Source of the DNA: Macrococcoides canis
Lineage (GTDB): Bacteria; Bacillota; Bacilli; Staphylococcales; Staphylococcaceae
Length of the DNA stretch: 64,000 bases
Assembly (NCBI RefSeq): GCF_002119805.1
Contig: NZ_CP021059.1
Coordinates: 2,170,001-2,234,000 of the forward strand
Direction: 5' to 3'
The translations under genes and the position numbers were made by a program. Numbering within the stretch: the stretch's first letter is position 1; each line of letters begins with the position of its first letter. This document shows positions 18,612 through 28,297 of the stretch, piece by piece. The notes below the pieces were generated by a model, which worked only from the letters and a program-made list of their open reading frames with translations, searched no databases and had not been told where the DNA came from.

Positions 18612-19231
18612 GTAATCGTCTCCTCGTCTAAAATATTTAATATTTCTATCATTGTATGTGCATTCATTGCTTTAGTATTTATCAGTTGTATTCCTGTGCC
18701 TTCTGCATCCACAATTTCATCACCTGTAACAAATAAGGTCTCTTGTGGTCTTGTGTCTAATGCACGACACATCTCAATCAACTGAGTTTCACCGATAATA
18801 TTTTCTTCTGTAATGATTGTGTGTGTAATATAGTTTTCTATACCCAGAACATCAATAATATAACGCTCATGCTCATTTTCACCTGTGGCAATCACTCCAA
18901 TTTTATATCCTCTATTTTGCAGCCTGGTCATCGTCTCTTTCATATTATCAGTTTCAGAAGCGAATTTCGGGAAATTCATCATATAATCCTGCATAAGTTC
19001 ACGTGTTTCAATGTATGTAATACTTAGCTTATCGATAACAGCCTGATACACCCGTTTAACCGGAACTGCGCCTTCTTTATCATATGTTATAAAGTAGTTG
19101 ATAAAATCTTGCTTTTGCACTTCAGTAAAGTAAGTTCTGTAATATTCATACTGTGCATCTAAAAAATGCTCTAGTGATAACTTCCTATCCAGCAATACCG
19201 ATTCCATATCAAATATTATCGCTTTAACCAC
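18608..19231 (-). CDS. HAD superfamily phosphatase-like protein, divergent
   Basis: 207 aa. Overall layout of a HAD subfamily I enzyme: motif I IFDMESVLLD at residues 6-15, helical cap, motif II IGVIATGENE near 112, and motif III-IV VTGDEIVDAEGTGI near 165. Motif I has DxE instead of DxD, so the usual acid/base Asp is Glu, and metal-binding Asp residues are kept near the end. Substrate unknown. First gene of the operon with the bactofilin-like, hydrolase and methyltransferase genes; it diverges from the Nudix gene. Confidence 0.75.
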   Translation of the reverse strand: MVKAIIFDMESVLLDRKLSLEHFLDAQYEYYRTYFTEVQKQDFINYFITYDKEGAVPVKRVYQAVIDKLSITYIETRELMQDYMMNFPKFASETDNMKETMTRLQNRGYKIGVIATGENEHERYIIDVLGIENYITHTIITEENIIGETQLIEMCRALDTRPQETLFVTGDEIVDAEGTGIQLINTKAMNAHTMIEILNILDEETIT

Positions 19232-19298
19232 ATTATCCCTCCGTTAGCAGTATTATACCCTATCTGATACACTGTTATCATATAATAAGGGGGGAAAA

Positions 19299-19841
19299 AT
19301 GATGTGGACAAAAGGAAAATTAATTAAGCAACAAGATTATAAAGTCTTTAAAGTCATGACGACTCAGTTTACCTATCAGTCAGAAACTTCTGATTTCTAT
19401 CAAATTAATGCACCACACTGGATTAATATTATCGCACGAAGTAAAGATGACATTATTATGATTCATCAGTATCGAATCGGTATTGAAGATTATAGTTTAG
19501 AATTACCTGGAGGAATTATAGAAGAGCAAGATATTATCGCAGCCGGAATGAGAGAACTAGAAGAAGAAACGGGTTATACAGGTACGCCTGAACTTATCGG
19601 CAGTATGCATCCTAATCCAGCACTTTTTACAAATCAGCTCTATACACTGTATGTTAAAGATGCTTATTACAAATCGACTAGTAACCTAGAAACATTTGAA
19701 GATATTACTGTGCGTCGTATACCTTTATCAGAAATACATAAAAAAATAGCGCATGGCGAAATTACCAATGCGCTGACTCTTGCAAGTCTGATGCAGTTAA
19801 TGTCGAGATACCCTCATTTGTTTGATAGTAGTAATGATTAA
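19299..19841 (+). CDS. Nudix hydrolase, ADP-ribose pyrophosphatase-like
   Basis: 180 aa; GGGGGG before ATG ATG, either of which could be used. The Nudix box runs from about residue 70 to 93 (GGIIEEQ...RELEEETGY). The catalytic REXXEE part is intact; the first Glu of the box (GX5E) is Gln. ADP-ribose type enzymes split ADP-ribose into AMP and ribose-5-phosphate. Its last 45 bases overlap the end of the convergent permease gene. Confidence 0.85.
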   Translation: MMWTKGKLIKQQDYKVFKVMTTQFTYQSETSDFYQINAPHWINIIARSKDDIIMIHQYRIGIEDYSLELPGGIIEEQDIIAAGMRELEEETGYTGTPELIGSMHPNPALFTNQLYTLYVKDAYYKSTSNLETFEDITVRRIPLSEIHKKIAHGEITNALTLASLMQLMSRYPHLFDSSND

Positions 19842-20741
19842 TAAAGGGAACCCAATGAGACACATCATAATACTTACCGGAATTTGTACAGGTGGCATAA
19901 TCACTTTGCCCAGGAAATCTCCGAGCAATATGAGCACAATACCAAGCAATGCTGTCGTATGCATCTTACTTACGAAATTTCCTCGTGTAAAGAAACGTAC
20001 AAATGGCGGAATAACCATTCCAACAAATCCTATAATGCCTGTGAAACTAATCAGTATTGCTGTTGTAATACTCGCAATCGTTAATAACAAGTACATAGAA
20101 CGCGTCGCTTCTAAACCTAATACATGTGCATGTTCATTCCCCAACGACAGTAATTCTAATGGTCTATGGTAATAATAAAGCAACAGTATCCCTATGATAC
20201 TAATAGGGAGCACAATAAACACTTCACTGAGAGATACATTGCCGAGGGTACCGAAGAGATAATTCATAATATCCCGCGTTTTATCTGGCACAAAAAGTAC
20301 AAGCATATAAAGTACGCTGGAACAGAACAAATTAATGAACATTCCCGTCACTACAACCCACACCGACTGATGACCTGCTTTAATCATTATGCTAAACAGT
20401 ATTACAATGATCAGCGTGATTAAACTCATCACAATTCCACTGACTGCGATCATTACGAGTGACAAACCTGCAATTACACCAAACGCACTACCAAGGCTTG
20501 CACCGCTCGCAATCCCAAGCGAAAAGCTGTCTGCAAGATTATTTCTTAATATAATTTGAAACGTTAAACCACTTAACGACAAAACAACACCTGCAACAAT
20601 CCCCATAATAACACGAGGGATTCGTACTTCTAATAATATCGACTGATTAAGCGGATCCGTTAAATCCAGCCAGCCATTATCAAAGAATAAGTGACAGCAA
20701 ATGATACATAGCATGACACAAAACAAGAATTTATTGCGCAT
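19797..20741 (-). CDS. FecCD/BtuC-type ABC transporter permease
   Basis: 314 aa, about nine membrane segments. Family motifs: LEVRIPRVIMGIVAGVVLSLSG near the N-terminus, GASLGSAFG, GIIGFVGMVIPPFVRF (contact with the ATPase) and a C-terminal PVSIMMCLIGFPLL. It works with the binding protein encoded just upstream, whose gene overlaps by 11 bases, in uptake of a siderophore, haem or cobalamin. No ATPase gene adjoins, so it must use one encoded elsewhere. Confidence 0.88.
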   Translation of the reverse strand: MRNKFLFCVMLCIICCHLFFDNGWLDLTDPLNQSILLEVRIPRVIMGIVAGVVLSLSGLTFQIILRNNLADSFSLGIASGASLGSAFGVIAGLSLVMIAVSGIVMSLITLIIVILFSIMIKAGHQSVWVVVTGMFINLFCSSVLYMLVLFVPDKTRDIMNYLFGTLGNVSLSEVFIVLPISIIGILLLYYYHRPLELLSLGNEHAHVLGLEATRSMYLLLTIASITTAILISFTGIIGFVGMVIPPFVRFFTRGNFVSKMHTTALLGIVLILLGDFLGKVIMPPVQIPVSIMMCLIGFPLLIITTIKQMRVSRH

Positions 20742-21576
20742 CGTCTATCGTTTCAGCAAGTTCTTTTAATCCTTGTGCGATACGTGGACCCGGCCTTGAA
20801 ATCGCATCCGCATCAATCGTATATACTGCACCATGCTTAACTGCATTTAAATTGCTGAATCCTCCGCGTTTTTCTACTGAAGCTTTATATACTTCATCAG
20901 ATAAGTCACTTGTTGCAATGATAACATCTGGATTCCGTTTAATGATGGCTTCTGAATTTACCGGTTGCCACCCATTGATATCATGAAAGACATTGACACT
21001 ACCGAGCTGATGAATCATGTCATCAAACATTGTCCCTTTGCCTCCCGTATAAATTTCAGGTGCAGGAGACACTTCTACCAATACTTTTTTACCAGATAAT
21101 TTTTTGTGATATTTATCAATCACTTGTTTTATATCTTCTTTAATTTTCGCCTCGAGCTGATCCGCCTCTTTTTCTTTATGTACAGCTTTACCAATCTGAT
21201 CGATACTTGCGTACATTTCATCGAAGTTTTGTGCATCTTTCACTGTCACTACTTTAATTCCTTTGTCACTAAGACGCTTTAATAGCTTTTCTTGAGACGT
21301 CATCGATTCGTGCGCAAAAATCAGCGTCGGTTTCGCTTTTAACAGTGCTTCGTAATTTAACTGCATCGCATCAAATTTCTCAACATGCTCCACTGCTTTC
21401 GGGTAGTCGTCGACCGTTGAGACGCCAACCATCTCGTCTCCCATACCAAGTGCATAAAGAATCTCAGTGTTACTCGGCATTAAAGAAATAATGCGTTCTT
21501 CTGTCGTTTCATTCGTTTGGCCAGTACATCCCGTTAATAGAAATAACGTCATGAGCAGAGTGAGTATTCTTTTCAT
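20731..21576 (-). CDS. BtuF/FecB-type substrate-binding lipoprotein
   Basis: 281 aa from ATG 21576 (GGAGG 5 bases before); the longer frame to 21621 has no ribosome binding site. Lipobox LLTGC at about residue 17. TroA/BtuF fold: RIISLMPSNTEILYALG at the start, GVSTVDDYP, then a long central helix and NPDVIIATSD. The motif SLMPSNTEIL is typical of BtuF-like cobalamin or cobamide binders, so B12 uptake is the best guess; a siderophore is possible. No cobalamin riboswitch or Fur box is seen upstream. Confidence 0.82.
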   Translation of the reverse strand: MKRILTLLMTLFLLTGCTGQTNETTEERIISLMPSNTEILYALGMGDEMVGVSTVDDYPKAVEHVEKFDAMQLNYEALLKAKPTLIFAHESMTSQEKLLKRLSDKGIKVVTVKDAQNFDEMYASIDQIGKAVHKEKEADQLEAKIKEDIKQVIDKYHKKLSGKKVLVEVSPAPEIYTGGKGTMFDDMIHQLGSVNVFHDINGWQPVNSEAIIKRNPDVIIATSDLSDEVYKASVEKRGGFSNLNAVKHGAVYTIDADAISRPGPRIAQGLKELAETIDDAQ

Positions 21577-21594
21577 TTCAGCCTCCTCGTAATA

Positions 21595-21625
21595 AAAGGG
21601 TGGGACAACTGAATGTTCCACCCTT
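21595..21625 (-). terminator. terminator of argS
   Basis: AAGGGTGGGAC (21596-21606) pairs with GTTCCACCCTT (21615-21625), followed by TTTTATT on the minus strand. It lies 20 bases after the argS stop and just ahead of the binding-protein gene. Confidence 0.8.
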
Positions 21626-21645
21626 AATATTTAATAACTGTTACA

Positions 21646-23301
21646 TTACATCTTCTCTGGACTAGATACACCGACTAATGTCAATGCGTTCTGTAATGTA
21701 ATTCTTACTGCTTCAATCAATGCCACATGTGCGCGTGATTTCTCAATATCATCTGTCAATACTTTCTCAGCATTATAGAACTTATGGAAATGTGCTGCAA
21801 GATCCTGTATATAATTTGTAATGCGGTGTGGTGCACGGTGTTCTGCAGCTTGCTCGATAACACTTTCAAAGTCTGCAACACGCTTTAATAATTCAAATGC
21901 CTTCTCATTCGTGATTAATGCATAGTTCACATCCGTACTCGGTGTGATGCCTGCTTCTTTCGCCTGACGGAGCATCGAGCAAATTCTCGTATGTGCATAT
22001 TGTGCATAATAAACTGGGTTGTCACTAGATTCACTCTTCGCAAGTTCCATATCAAAGTCAAAGTGTGAGTCAGGACTTCTCATCGTTAAGAAATAACGTG
22101 CTGCATCAATCCCCACTTCGTCCATAATATCACGTAGTGTAATCGCATTTCCCGTACGTTTACTCATCTTCACTTCCTGGCCATCTTGTAATAGACGCAC
22201 CATCTGCATTACTTGAATCTCAAGACGTTTAGAATCTACACCGAATGTTTCAAGAGATGCTTTTAGACGGTTAATATAACCATGGTGATCAGCTCCGAAT
22301 AAGTTGATTAATGTATCATAACCACGTTCGATCTTATCATAATGGTATGCAATGTCCGGCAAGAAATACGTATACGTACCATCTTTCTTAATAAGTACGC
22401 GATCTTTATCGTCTCCGAATTCTGTCGTACGTAACCACGTTGCCCCTTCTTCTTCAAAGATATAACCAAGTTGTTTCATCTGTTCTAATGCTTTATCGAT
22501 TTCTTTATTTTCATAAAGTGACGTTTCACTAAACCAGTTATCGAAATGTACATTAAATTCTGTTAAGTCTTTCTTTAACTTCTCCATTTCGTAATCTAAT
22601 CCAAGTTTACGGAATGCTTTAATACGCTCTTCTTCTGAACTATCTTTATACTCTGGATGTTTTGCCGCTAGATCTTTTCCAATCTCAATAATATCTTTAC
22701 CATGATAACCGTCAGCAGGAAGTTCCTTCTCTTCTCCGAGTGCTTGTAAGAATCTCGCCTCAATCGAGTATGCTAAGTTTTCAATCTGTTTTCCGGCATC
22801 ATTAATATAATATTCACGTAAGACATCATAACCTGCTGCTGATAATACATTACATAATGTATCACCTACCGCTGCATTACGTGCATGTCCAATATGTAAG
22901 CTACCCGTCGGATTCGCTGAGACATATTCCACTAAAATACGCTCATTTTTCGGTGCACTTTTCCCGAAGTCTGCTTTTTTCGTTAATGCTTCTGTAATAA
23001 TTTCCGTTAAATACCCGTTATCCATATAGAAGTTAATAAAACCAGGCCCTGCAATATCAATCTTTGAAACGTCTGCCTTTTGAACATCTATATTATCAAC
23101 AATCGCTTGTGCAATTTCTCTTGGATTACGCTTTGCGAGTTTTGTTAATACCATCGCAATATTTGTTGCGTAGTCCCCATTTTTTGTATCTTTCGGGTTT
23201 TCAATCTTTATTTCAGGCACTTCTGCTACAAGTTCCGCTTTTAAGATGGCCTGCTTTATTTCTTCGATTAACGTTTTCTTTTGCTTTTGCACGATATTCA
23301 T
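21646..23301 (-). CDS. argS: arginyl-tRNA synthetase
   Basis: 551 aa, full length. Class I synthetase that charges tRNA-Arg. HIGH motif in [18 protein letters not shown] (about 130-147), KMSKR-type motif [10 protein letters not shown] (about 372), an N-terminal Add-1 domain and a C-terminal DALR anticodon-binding domain. Its ATG shares a base with the stop of the DUF1934 gene (TAATG), so translation is coupled. Confidence 0.97.
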   Translation of the reverse strand: MNIVQKQKKTLIEEIKQAILKAELVAEVPEIKIENPKDTKNGDYATNIAMVLTKLAKRNPREIAQAIVDNIDVQKADVSKIDIAGPGFINFYMDNGYLTEIITEALTKKADFGKSAPKNERILVEYVSANPTGSLHIGHARNAAVGDTLCNVLSAAGYDVLREYYINDAGKQIENLAYSIEARFLQALGEEKELPADGYHGKDIIEIGKDLAAKHPEYKDSSEEERIKAFRKLGLDYEMEKLKKDLTEFNVHFDNWFSETSLYENKEIDKALEQMKQLGYIFEEEGATWLRTTEFGDDKDRVLIKKDGTYTYFLPDIAYHYDKIERGYDTLINLFGADHHGYINRLKASLETFGVDSKRLEIQVMQMVRLLQDGQEVKMSKRTGNAITLRDIMDEVGIDAARYFLTMRSPDSHFDFDMELAKSESSDNPVYYAQYAHTRICSMLRQAKEAGITPSTDVNYALITNEKAFELLKRVADFESVIEQAAEHRAPHRITNYIQDLAAHFHKFYNAEKVLTDDIEKSRAHVALIEAVRITLQNALTLVGVSSPEKM

Positions 23302-23708
23302 TATGCTCTCTCCTTATATGTCAGTTCATAAGAATATGTCCCTATGACCGTGTTGTTTGTTGTGATTGAATACTGTATATAAATATGGCCTGCTCTGTCT
23401 TCACGTTTAATAACTAGCTGGTTTGTCGTGATATCCATAACCGCTTTCTGATTCGCCATATGATAAATATTCTGCGTTGTTTCTGTAGGTACAAACAAGA
23501 AATCCATCGATAGTTCACCGATGCGTCGAATCCGGATACGATTCTTCTCTAATTTTACACGAACGTTTGTTGTGATATCATCTAGCGTCTCTGTATATGT
23601 AATATATGAATGCTGCTTGTCGACAAGTTGTCCGACTGTGTTAATTTCAAACGTTTCAGTATCTTCTTCAGTCGTAATACTTTGCAATACATGAATATCA
23701 ATGTCCAT
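23301..23708 (-). CDS. DUF1934 (YwiB-like) beta-barrel protein
   Basis: 135 aa from ATG 23708 (GGTGA 5 bases before); an in-frame GTG at 23720 is less well placed. A small beta-rich, calycin-like domain of alternating strands ([43 protein letters not shown]). Members of this family stand directly before argS in many Firmicutes, as here. Function unknown. Confidence 0.85.
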   Translation of the reverse strand: MDIDIHVLQSITTEEDTETFEINTVGQLVDKQHSYITYTETLDDITTNVRVKLEKNRIRIRRIGELSMDFLFVPTETTQNIYHMANQKAVMDITTNQLVIKREDRAGHIYIQYSITTNNTVIGTYSYELTYKERA

Positions 23709-23753
23709 ACTGTTCACCACTCTTTTAGTATAGCTTATATTATATAAAAAATT

Positions 23754-23787
23754 AAAGAAAGCAGGTATAAAAATACCTGCTTTCTTT
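23754..23787 (-). terminator. terminator of the HD/YwhD operon
   Basis: A perfect 15-bp stem AAAGAAAGCAGGTAT / ATACCTGCTTTCTTT with a 4-base loop, followed by TTTAATTTTTTATA on the minus strand. About 100 bases past the ywhD stop. Confidence 0.85.
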
Positions 23788-23889
23788 AGTGTCCTAGCTA
23801 TTTTTATAGCTATTCATATCTTACTTCTCTTGAGCAAAAAAAACAACCGTTAAATAAGAAGTTCATAATTGTCATAATTTTGACAAATT

Positions 23890-24390
23890 TCACTCTGCAA
23901 GCATCGTTTTTAATGCATCATCAGACAATTCCCACATACGTGCATCATGCTGCATTAAAAAGTCTTTCAATACGCGACGATTATCAGCACCGATATGCTC
24001 AAGGATATAGTGATGCTTCATCGATTTATCCATCATATTCACGTGTTCCGCCATCACTTTATAGCCACGCTTACGCACTTTGTTCACCGACATATAGCAT
24101 GCTGTGACACCTGCATAATATGGTCCTTGTTCACCACGCTCAGTCGTCACCCATACGAGCCAATATTCTTGTTCATCTGGACCTTCTGTTTCAGATTTAT
24201 CATCGACCCACTTCACGCGTTTTTCAACTTCACTTCTTGCATGCATCGCTCCAATATCTATAAAGGCATGCTGTTCTTTAATATCAATAAATACGGGTGC
24301 AACGTTATCAAGACTAATAGCACCGATATTAGTACCTTTATGCCCATCTAACGGGTCATTCTTTATAATGTTAAATTGAAAATCTGCCAT
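23890..24390 (-). CDS. ywhD: YwhD family protein
   Basis: 166 aa from ATG 24390 (AGAGGTG upstream). Matches the YwhD family: NIIKNDPLDGHKGTNIGAI near the start, IDIGAMHARSEVEKRVKWV in the middle and EYWLVWVTTERGEQGPYYAGV. Function unknown; in Firmicutes it is often beside the HD-domain phosphohydrolase, as here (12 bases apart), so the two are one operon. Confidence 0.88.
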   Translation of the reverse strand: MADFQFNIIKNDPLDGHKGTNIGAISLDNVAPVFIDIKEQHAFIDIGAMHARSEVEKRVKWVDDKSETEGPDEQEYWLVWVTTERGEQGPYYAGVTACYMSVNKVRKRGYKVMAEHVNMMDKSMKHHYILEHIGADNRRVLKDFLMQHDARMWELSDDALKTMLAE

Positions 24391-24401
24391 GTTCTTCACC
24401 T

Positions 24402-25697
24402 CTAATTTAATTCATTGAGCAAATTGATAATTGATCCTTTTAATTCTGGATCTTGAATAGTGAGTATGCGTTCTTTCGGATAATAGAGTTTATAATCTTT
24501 TCTGTCCAACCCGGTAATACTATTAATAATAACAGATTGCGTACTGATTTCCTTAATTTTGTTGTTGCGTGTTAGCAGATGAATCGGCTTACGCTTATTA
24601 ATGCCTGGTCGGTTGTAGTCATACGGCAAATCACTGAAGGCATCAAATACTAAATAATATTCAGAGTCAATTCCGGCTTTCTCAAACAAATCAGTCAGCT
24701 CAGCAATAGTAATCTGACTGCCATCAAAAGGTAAGTACTTAAAGAGATCGCGATTAACAAAACGACGAGATAAATCACTCAGTATCGCATCGTCCTCGTC
24801 AATCCACTCTTGAAGATAATAGTTAATCACCATCTCATCTAACTTTAAATACTGTGCAACCTCAACGTCATTTGAGTTAAAGAAAGGAACTAAATACTTT
24901 GGCGGCTCTTTAAACTTGTATCCTTCGTTATATAGAAGCTTGGCACGCTTAAAGACACGATTAAGCAGCACTTCTCCACCTCGACTTACCGGATGAAAAT
25001 AGACTTGCCAGTACATCTGGTAACGACTCATCAAATAATCTTCAACTGCGTGCATACCACTCTCTTTAATCACAACTTCATCTTCAGTCGGACGCATCAG
25101 CCTTAGTACACGTTCCATATCAAAACTACCATAGCTGACCCCTGTGTAATATGCGTCACGCTGCAGGTAATCCATTCTATCTGCATCAATTTGAGATGAA
25201 ATCATAGATATGACAAGCTTATTCGCATGCGTCTTATTAATTACATCAGCTACTTCCTTTGGAAAGTCAGAATGCACTCTAGACAGCACTTCGTTGACTT
25301 CAGTAGGTCCAAGAATAATCTTTTGCGTATAGGCCTCATGATCGGTATCGAATATTTTCTCGAAGCAATGTGAGAATGGTCCATGTCCCAAATCATGTAA
25401 TAATGCTGCACAAAGTGCTAATGGACGATCTTCATCATTCCAGGCAGGACGTCCTATAAAGATTTCATCAATCATACGACGTACAATTTCATAGACGCCT
25501 AATGAATGATTAAAGCGAGAATGCTCAGCAGAGTGAAATGCAAGATAGAGCGTTCCAAGCTGCTTAATACGACGCAATCTCTGAAATTCTTTTGTTTTAA
25601 TTAAATCCCATATAATCTGATCGCGGACATGCACGTAGCGATGTACGGGATCCTTAAAAACTTTTTCCTCAGGCATCTTCTTAAACTGATAGCTCAT
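24402..25697 (-). CDS. HD-domain phosphohydrolase (YwfO/dGTPase-like)
   Basis: 431 aa. Metal-binding HD motif is complete: SRFNHSLGVYEIV (first His), ALLHDLGHGPFSH (HD pair) and later DADRMDYLQRDAYYTG (final Asp). This group includes YwfO and SAMHD1-like dNTP triphosphohydrolases; known members remove triphosphate from dNTPs. AGGAGGGTCCT precedes the ATG. Confidence 0.87.
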   Translation of the reverse strand: MSYQFKKMPEEKVFKDPVHRYVHVRDQIIWDLIKTKEFQRLRRIKQLGTLYLAFHSAEHSRFNHSLGVYEIVRRMIDEIFIGRPAWNDEDRPLALCAALLHDLGHGPFSHCFEKIFDTDHEAYTQKIILGPTEVNEVLSRVHSDFPKEVADVINKTHANKLVISMISSQIDADRMDYLQRDAYYTGVSYGSFDMERVLRLMRPTEDEVVIKESGMHAVEDYLMSRYQMYWQVYFHPVSRGGEVLLNRVFKRAKLLYNEGYKFKEPPKYLVPFFNSNDVEVAQYLKLDEMVINYYLQEWIDEDDAILSDLSRRFVNRDLFKYLPFDGSQITIAELTDLFEKAGIDSEYYLVFDAFSDLPYDYNRPGINKRKPIHLLTRNNKIKEISTQSVIINSITGLDRKDYKLYYPKERILTIQDPELKGSIINLLNELN

Positions 25698-25803
25698 AGG
25701 ACCCTCCTAAATATTCTTATTAATTTCATCTTATCATAGAACGCAGATATCCCTAATCTTTAAGAATTATTATAATATCTTTTCAATATTTTCAGAAATA
25801 TTA

Positions 25804-25832
25804 TTGACTTTCGAAATATTATGACTTATCAT
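25804..25832 (+). promoter_or_regulatory. promoter of the mtn operon
   Basis: TTGACT (25804-25809), 17 bases, TATCAT (25827-25832). Transcription would start about 20 bases before the SAM riboswitch. Confidence 0.7.
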
Positions 25833-25857
25833 TCAATTTAACAAAATTAAATACATA

Positions 25858-26012
25858 TTTATCAAGAGTGACTGAGGGATTAGGCCCTATGACGTCCAGC
25901 AACCTATCCAGACGGAAAAGGTGCCAATTCCTACAGTACTGTGTACTGAAAGATAAGTAGAGATACTAACGGCTAACGTTTTTCCTGTCATTTTAGGAAA
26001 AACGTTTTTTAT
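25858..26012 (+). ncRNA. SAM-I (S-box) riboswitch of the methionine salvage operon
   Basis: Conserved S-box parts in order: ATCAAGAGTGACTGAGGGA, GGCCCTATGA, CAGCAACC, AAGGTGCCAATTCC and closing GATAAG (25952-25957), which pairs with the 5' TTTATC. A terminator follows: AACGTTTTTCCT (25975-25986) with AGGAAAAACGTT (25995-26006) and a T-run. SAM should turn the mtn genes off. Confidence 0.93.
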
Positions 26013-26040
26013 TTTGTAAATTTTTATAAGAGGTGACCAT

Positions 26041-27240
26041 ATGTCTAGATTCGATTCATACTTTTTAATGCAGGAAGATGATGTTAAAGATTATATTTTA
26101 GAAAAGTTCAGCTTCTTCACACGTAACACATTGACAGTAAAAGAAATTGGGGATGGTAATTTAAACTATGTCTTTCGAATCACTGATGGCCACCATTCTA
26201 TTATCGTCAAACATTCCGGTCATGTTGCACGTATTTCAGATGAATTTAAATTGTCGACTGACCGTACGATACGTGAAGGCTTATTATTAAAAGAACACGC
26301 GAAATATGTTCCTGACCTTGTCCCTGTTATCCACCATATCGATGAAGTGATGAAATGCGTCGTAATGGAAGACCTTTCAAATCTTACAGTGCTCAGAAGC
26401 GGTTTGCAGCAAGGTGCGATTTATCCTTCGCTCGGTAAGGATCTTGGTACATATTTATCAGAAACGCTGATGCGCACTTCAGACTTTATATTGGATGCTA
26501 AAGATAAGAAGGCGCTGCAGAAGCTAACGATTAATCCAGAGCTTTGCGAAATTTCAGAAGACCTCGTGTTTACTGAGCCGTTCTATAACAATTTCAGTCG
26601 TAACGAAGTATCACCTGCACTCTCACCTTATGTAGATGCATTGATTTACAGTGATGACGCACTTAAACAAGCTGCGGCTGAAGCGAAACTTAAATTTTTA
26701 AACACTGCTCAAAGTTTAATCCATGGCGACTTCCATTCAGGTTCAGTATTTGTCGACGCACAAACAACGAAAGTCATTGATCCTGAATTCGGATTCTTTG
26801 GTCCGGCAGGTTACGATGTAGGGAACGTACTTGCACACCTCATATTCAGTTATAGTCATCTCGTGGCGACACAACAATTCGCTGCTGCAGATTCAGTTGC
26901 ACAGTCTATAGATGAATGCATACAGACATTTAAGTCACAAAGCTTAGCTATATTAAATAACGATACTAGAGACGTTGCTCTAAAAAATCACAGTACATTC
27001 ATTAAATATATTCACTCGATTCTTATAGATGCATACACCGTATGCGGTTTAGAAATTATTAGGCGCATTGTCGGGCTTGCAAAAGTTTCGGATATTACGA
27101 ATCTGGATGATGCTATAAGAGTACCGACCGAAGTGCAACTTTTAAAATTTGCAAAATCGTTAATATTACATCCGGAAGAAGCGGTATTGTTCCCATCACT
27201 CATCAATTTATATACAAGATTTGAGGAGAAAGCGGCATGA
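26041..27240 (+). CDS. mtnK: 5-methylthioribose kinase
   Basis: 399 aa. Phosphorylates 5-methylthioribose to its 1-phosphate, the entry step of methionine salvage. Protein-kinase-like fold: GDGNLNYVFRI as the ATP loop (about 38-48), IVKHSGH with the binding Lys, catalytic SLIHGDFHSGSVFV (about 229) and VIDPEFGFFGPAGYDVGN (metal-binding D). First gene of a six-gene operon under a SAM riboswitch; overlaps mtnA by 4 bases. Confidence 0.95.
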   Translation: MSRFDSYFLMQEDDVKDYILEKFSFFTRNTLTVKEIGDGNLNYVFRITDGHHSIIVKHSGHVARISDEFKLSTDRTIREGLLLKEHAKYVPDLVPVIHHIDEVMKCVVMEDLSNLTVLRSGLQQGAIYPSLGKDLGTYLSETLMRTSDFILDAKDKKALQKLTINPELCEISEDLVFTEPFYNNFSRNEVSPALSPYVDALIYSDDALKQAAAEAKLKFLNTAQSLIHGDFHSGSVFVDAQTTKVIDPEFGFFGPAGYDVGNVLAHLIFSYSHLVATQQFAAADSVAQSIDECIQTFKSQSLAILNNDTRDVALKNHSTFIKYIHSILIDAYTVCGLEIIRRIVGLAKVSDITNLDDAIRVPTEVQLLKFAKSLILHPEEAVLFPSLINLYTRFEEKAA

Positions 27241-28256
27241 AAACAAATAATATCGTCTATGACAATGGACAATTAACCCTACTAGATCAGACGCAGCTCC
27301 CACAAAAAACGGCATACGTGACAATTACGACATACGAAGAAACAGCACAGGCGATTGAACAGATGATTATAAGAGGCGCACCTCTTATCGGTATTACTGC
27401 TGCCTATGGCGTCGTACTCGGTGCACGTCAATACACATCTGGAGATTTCTATACGTATATGCAGCAAGTACTCTCTCGTCTCGAACATACACGTCCAACT
27501 GCGATCAACTTAAAGTGGGCATTAAATCGTATGGAGAGCGTCATCACTTCAGATGCACAAGAAACGATTCGCCTCCTTGAAAAAGAAGCAGCAGCGATTT
27601 ATGAAGAGGATATCGCAATCAACAGACGTATCGGAGAAGCTTTGCTTCCTCTTATCAAAGAAGGGGATGCATTTATCACACATTGTAATCCAGGTGCTTT
27701 AGCAACAAGTGCATATGGCACTGCAACAGCACCGTTCTATCTAGCTCATGAAGCAAACATCAACTTTAAAGTATATAGCGATGAAACACGCCCGCGACTG
27801 CAAGGCGCACTGACTGCATATGAATTACAGAATGCCGGGATAGACGTGACGACAATTACCGACAGTACAGCAGCAACATTACTCTCAAGCGGTAAAATTA
27901 AAGCCGTCATTGTCGGCTGTGACCGCGTTACCGCAAACGGTGACGTCATTAATAAAATCGGAACGTTACCATTAGCAATATGTGCACAATATTATAATGT
28001 ACCATTCTATGTTGCCGCCCCTACGCCAACATTCGATAGCACGATTCTGGACAGCGCTAAAGTTCCAATTGAAGAGAGAGATAATACAGAGATTACACAT
28101 ATACAGGATTACGCACTCGCTATACAAGACATTCAAGTATACAATCCAGCTTTTGATATAACACCCGCCACGCTTATTACGGGACTTGCAACAGAATACG
28201 GATTAATAAAAGCAGACAGAACAAGTATTGAACAGATTGTGAATACAATCAGATAA
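27237..28256 (+). CDS. mtnA: methylthioribose-1-phosphate isomerase
   Basis: 339 aa. Converts methylthioribose-1-phosphate to methylthioribulose-1-phosphate. eIF-2B-like fold; characteristic IRGAPLIGITAAYG (about 43-56), HCNPGALATSAYGTA with the active Cys (about 146) and VIVGCDRVTANGDVINKIGT with the catalytic Asp (about 221-240). Starts at an ATG overlapping the mtnK stop. Confidence 0.95.
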   Translation: MKTNNIVYDNGQLTLLDQTQLPQKTAYVTITTYEETAQAIEQMIIRGAPLIGITAAYGVVLGARQYTSGDFYTYMQQVLSRLEHTRPTAINLKWALNRMESVITSDAQETIRLLEKEAAAIYEEDIAINRRIGEALLPLIKEGDAFITHCNPGALATSAYGTATAPFYLAHEANINFKVYSDETRPRLQGALTAYELQNAGIDVTTITDSTAATLLSSGKIKAVIVGCDRVTANGDVINKIGTLPLAICAQYYNVPFYVAAPTPTFDSTILDSAKVPIEERDNTEITHIQDYALAIQDIQVYNPAFDITPATLITGLATEYGLIKADRTSIEQIVNTIR

Positions 28257-28297
28257 GCTTTGTCATGTCATTGCAGTATAACTATAAGGAGGTCATC

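Noticed and set aside
19299-19841. Nudix protein as inactive because the first box Glu is Gln
   Set aside because: The catalytic REXXEE core is intact; the first Glu of the box is less critical.
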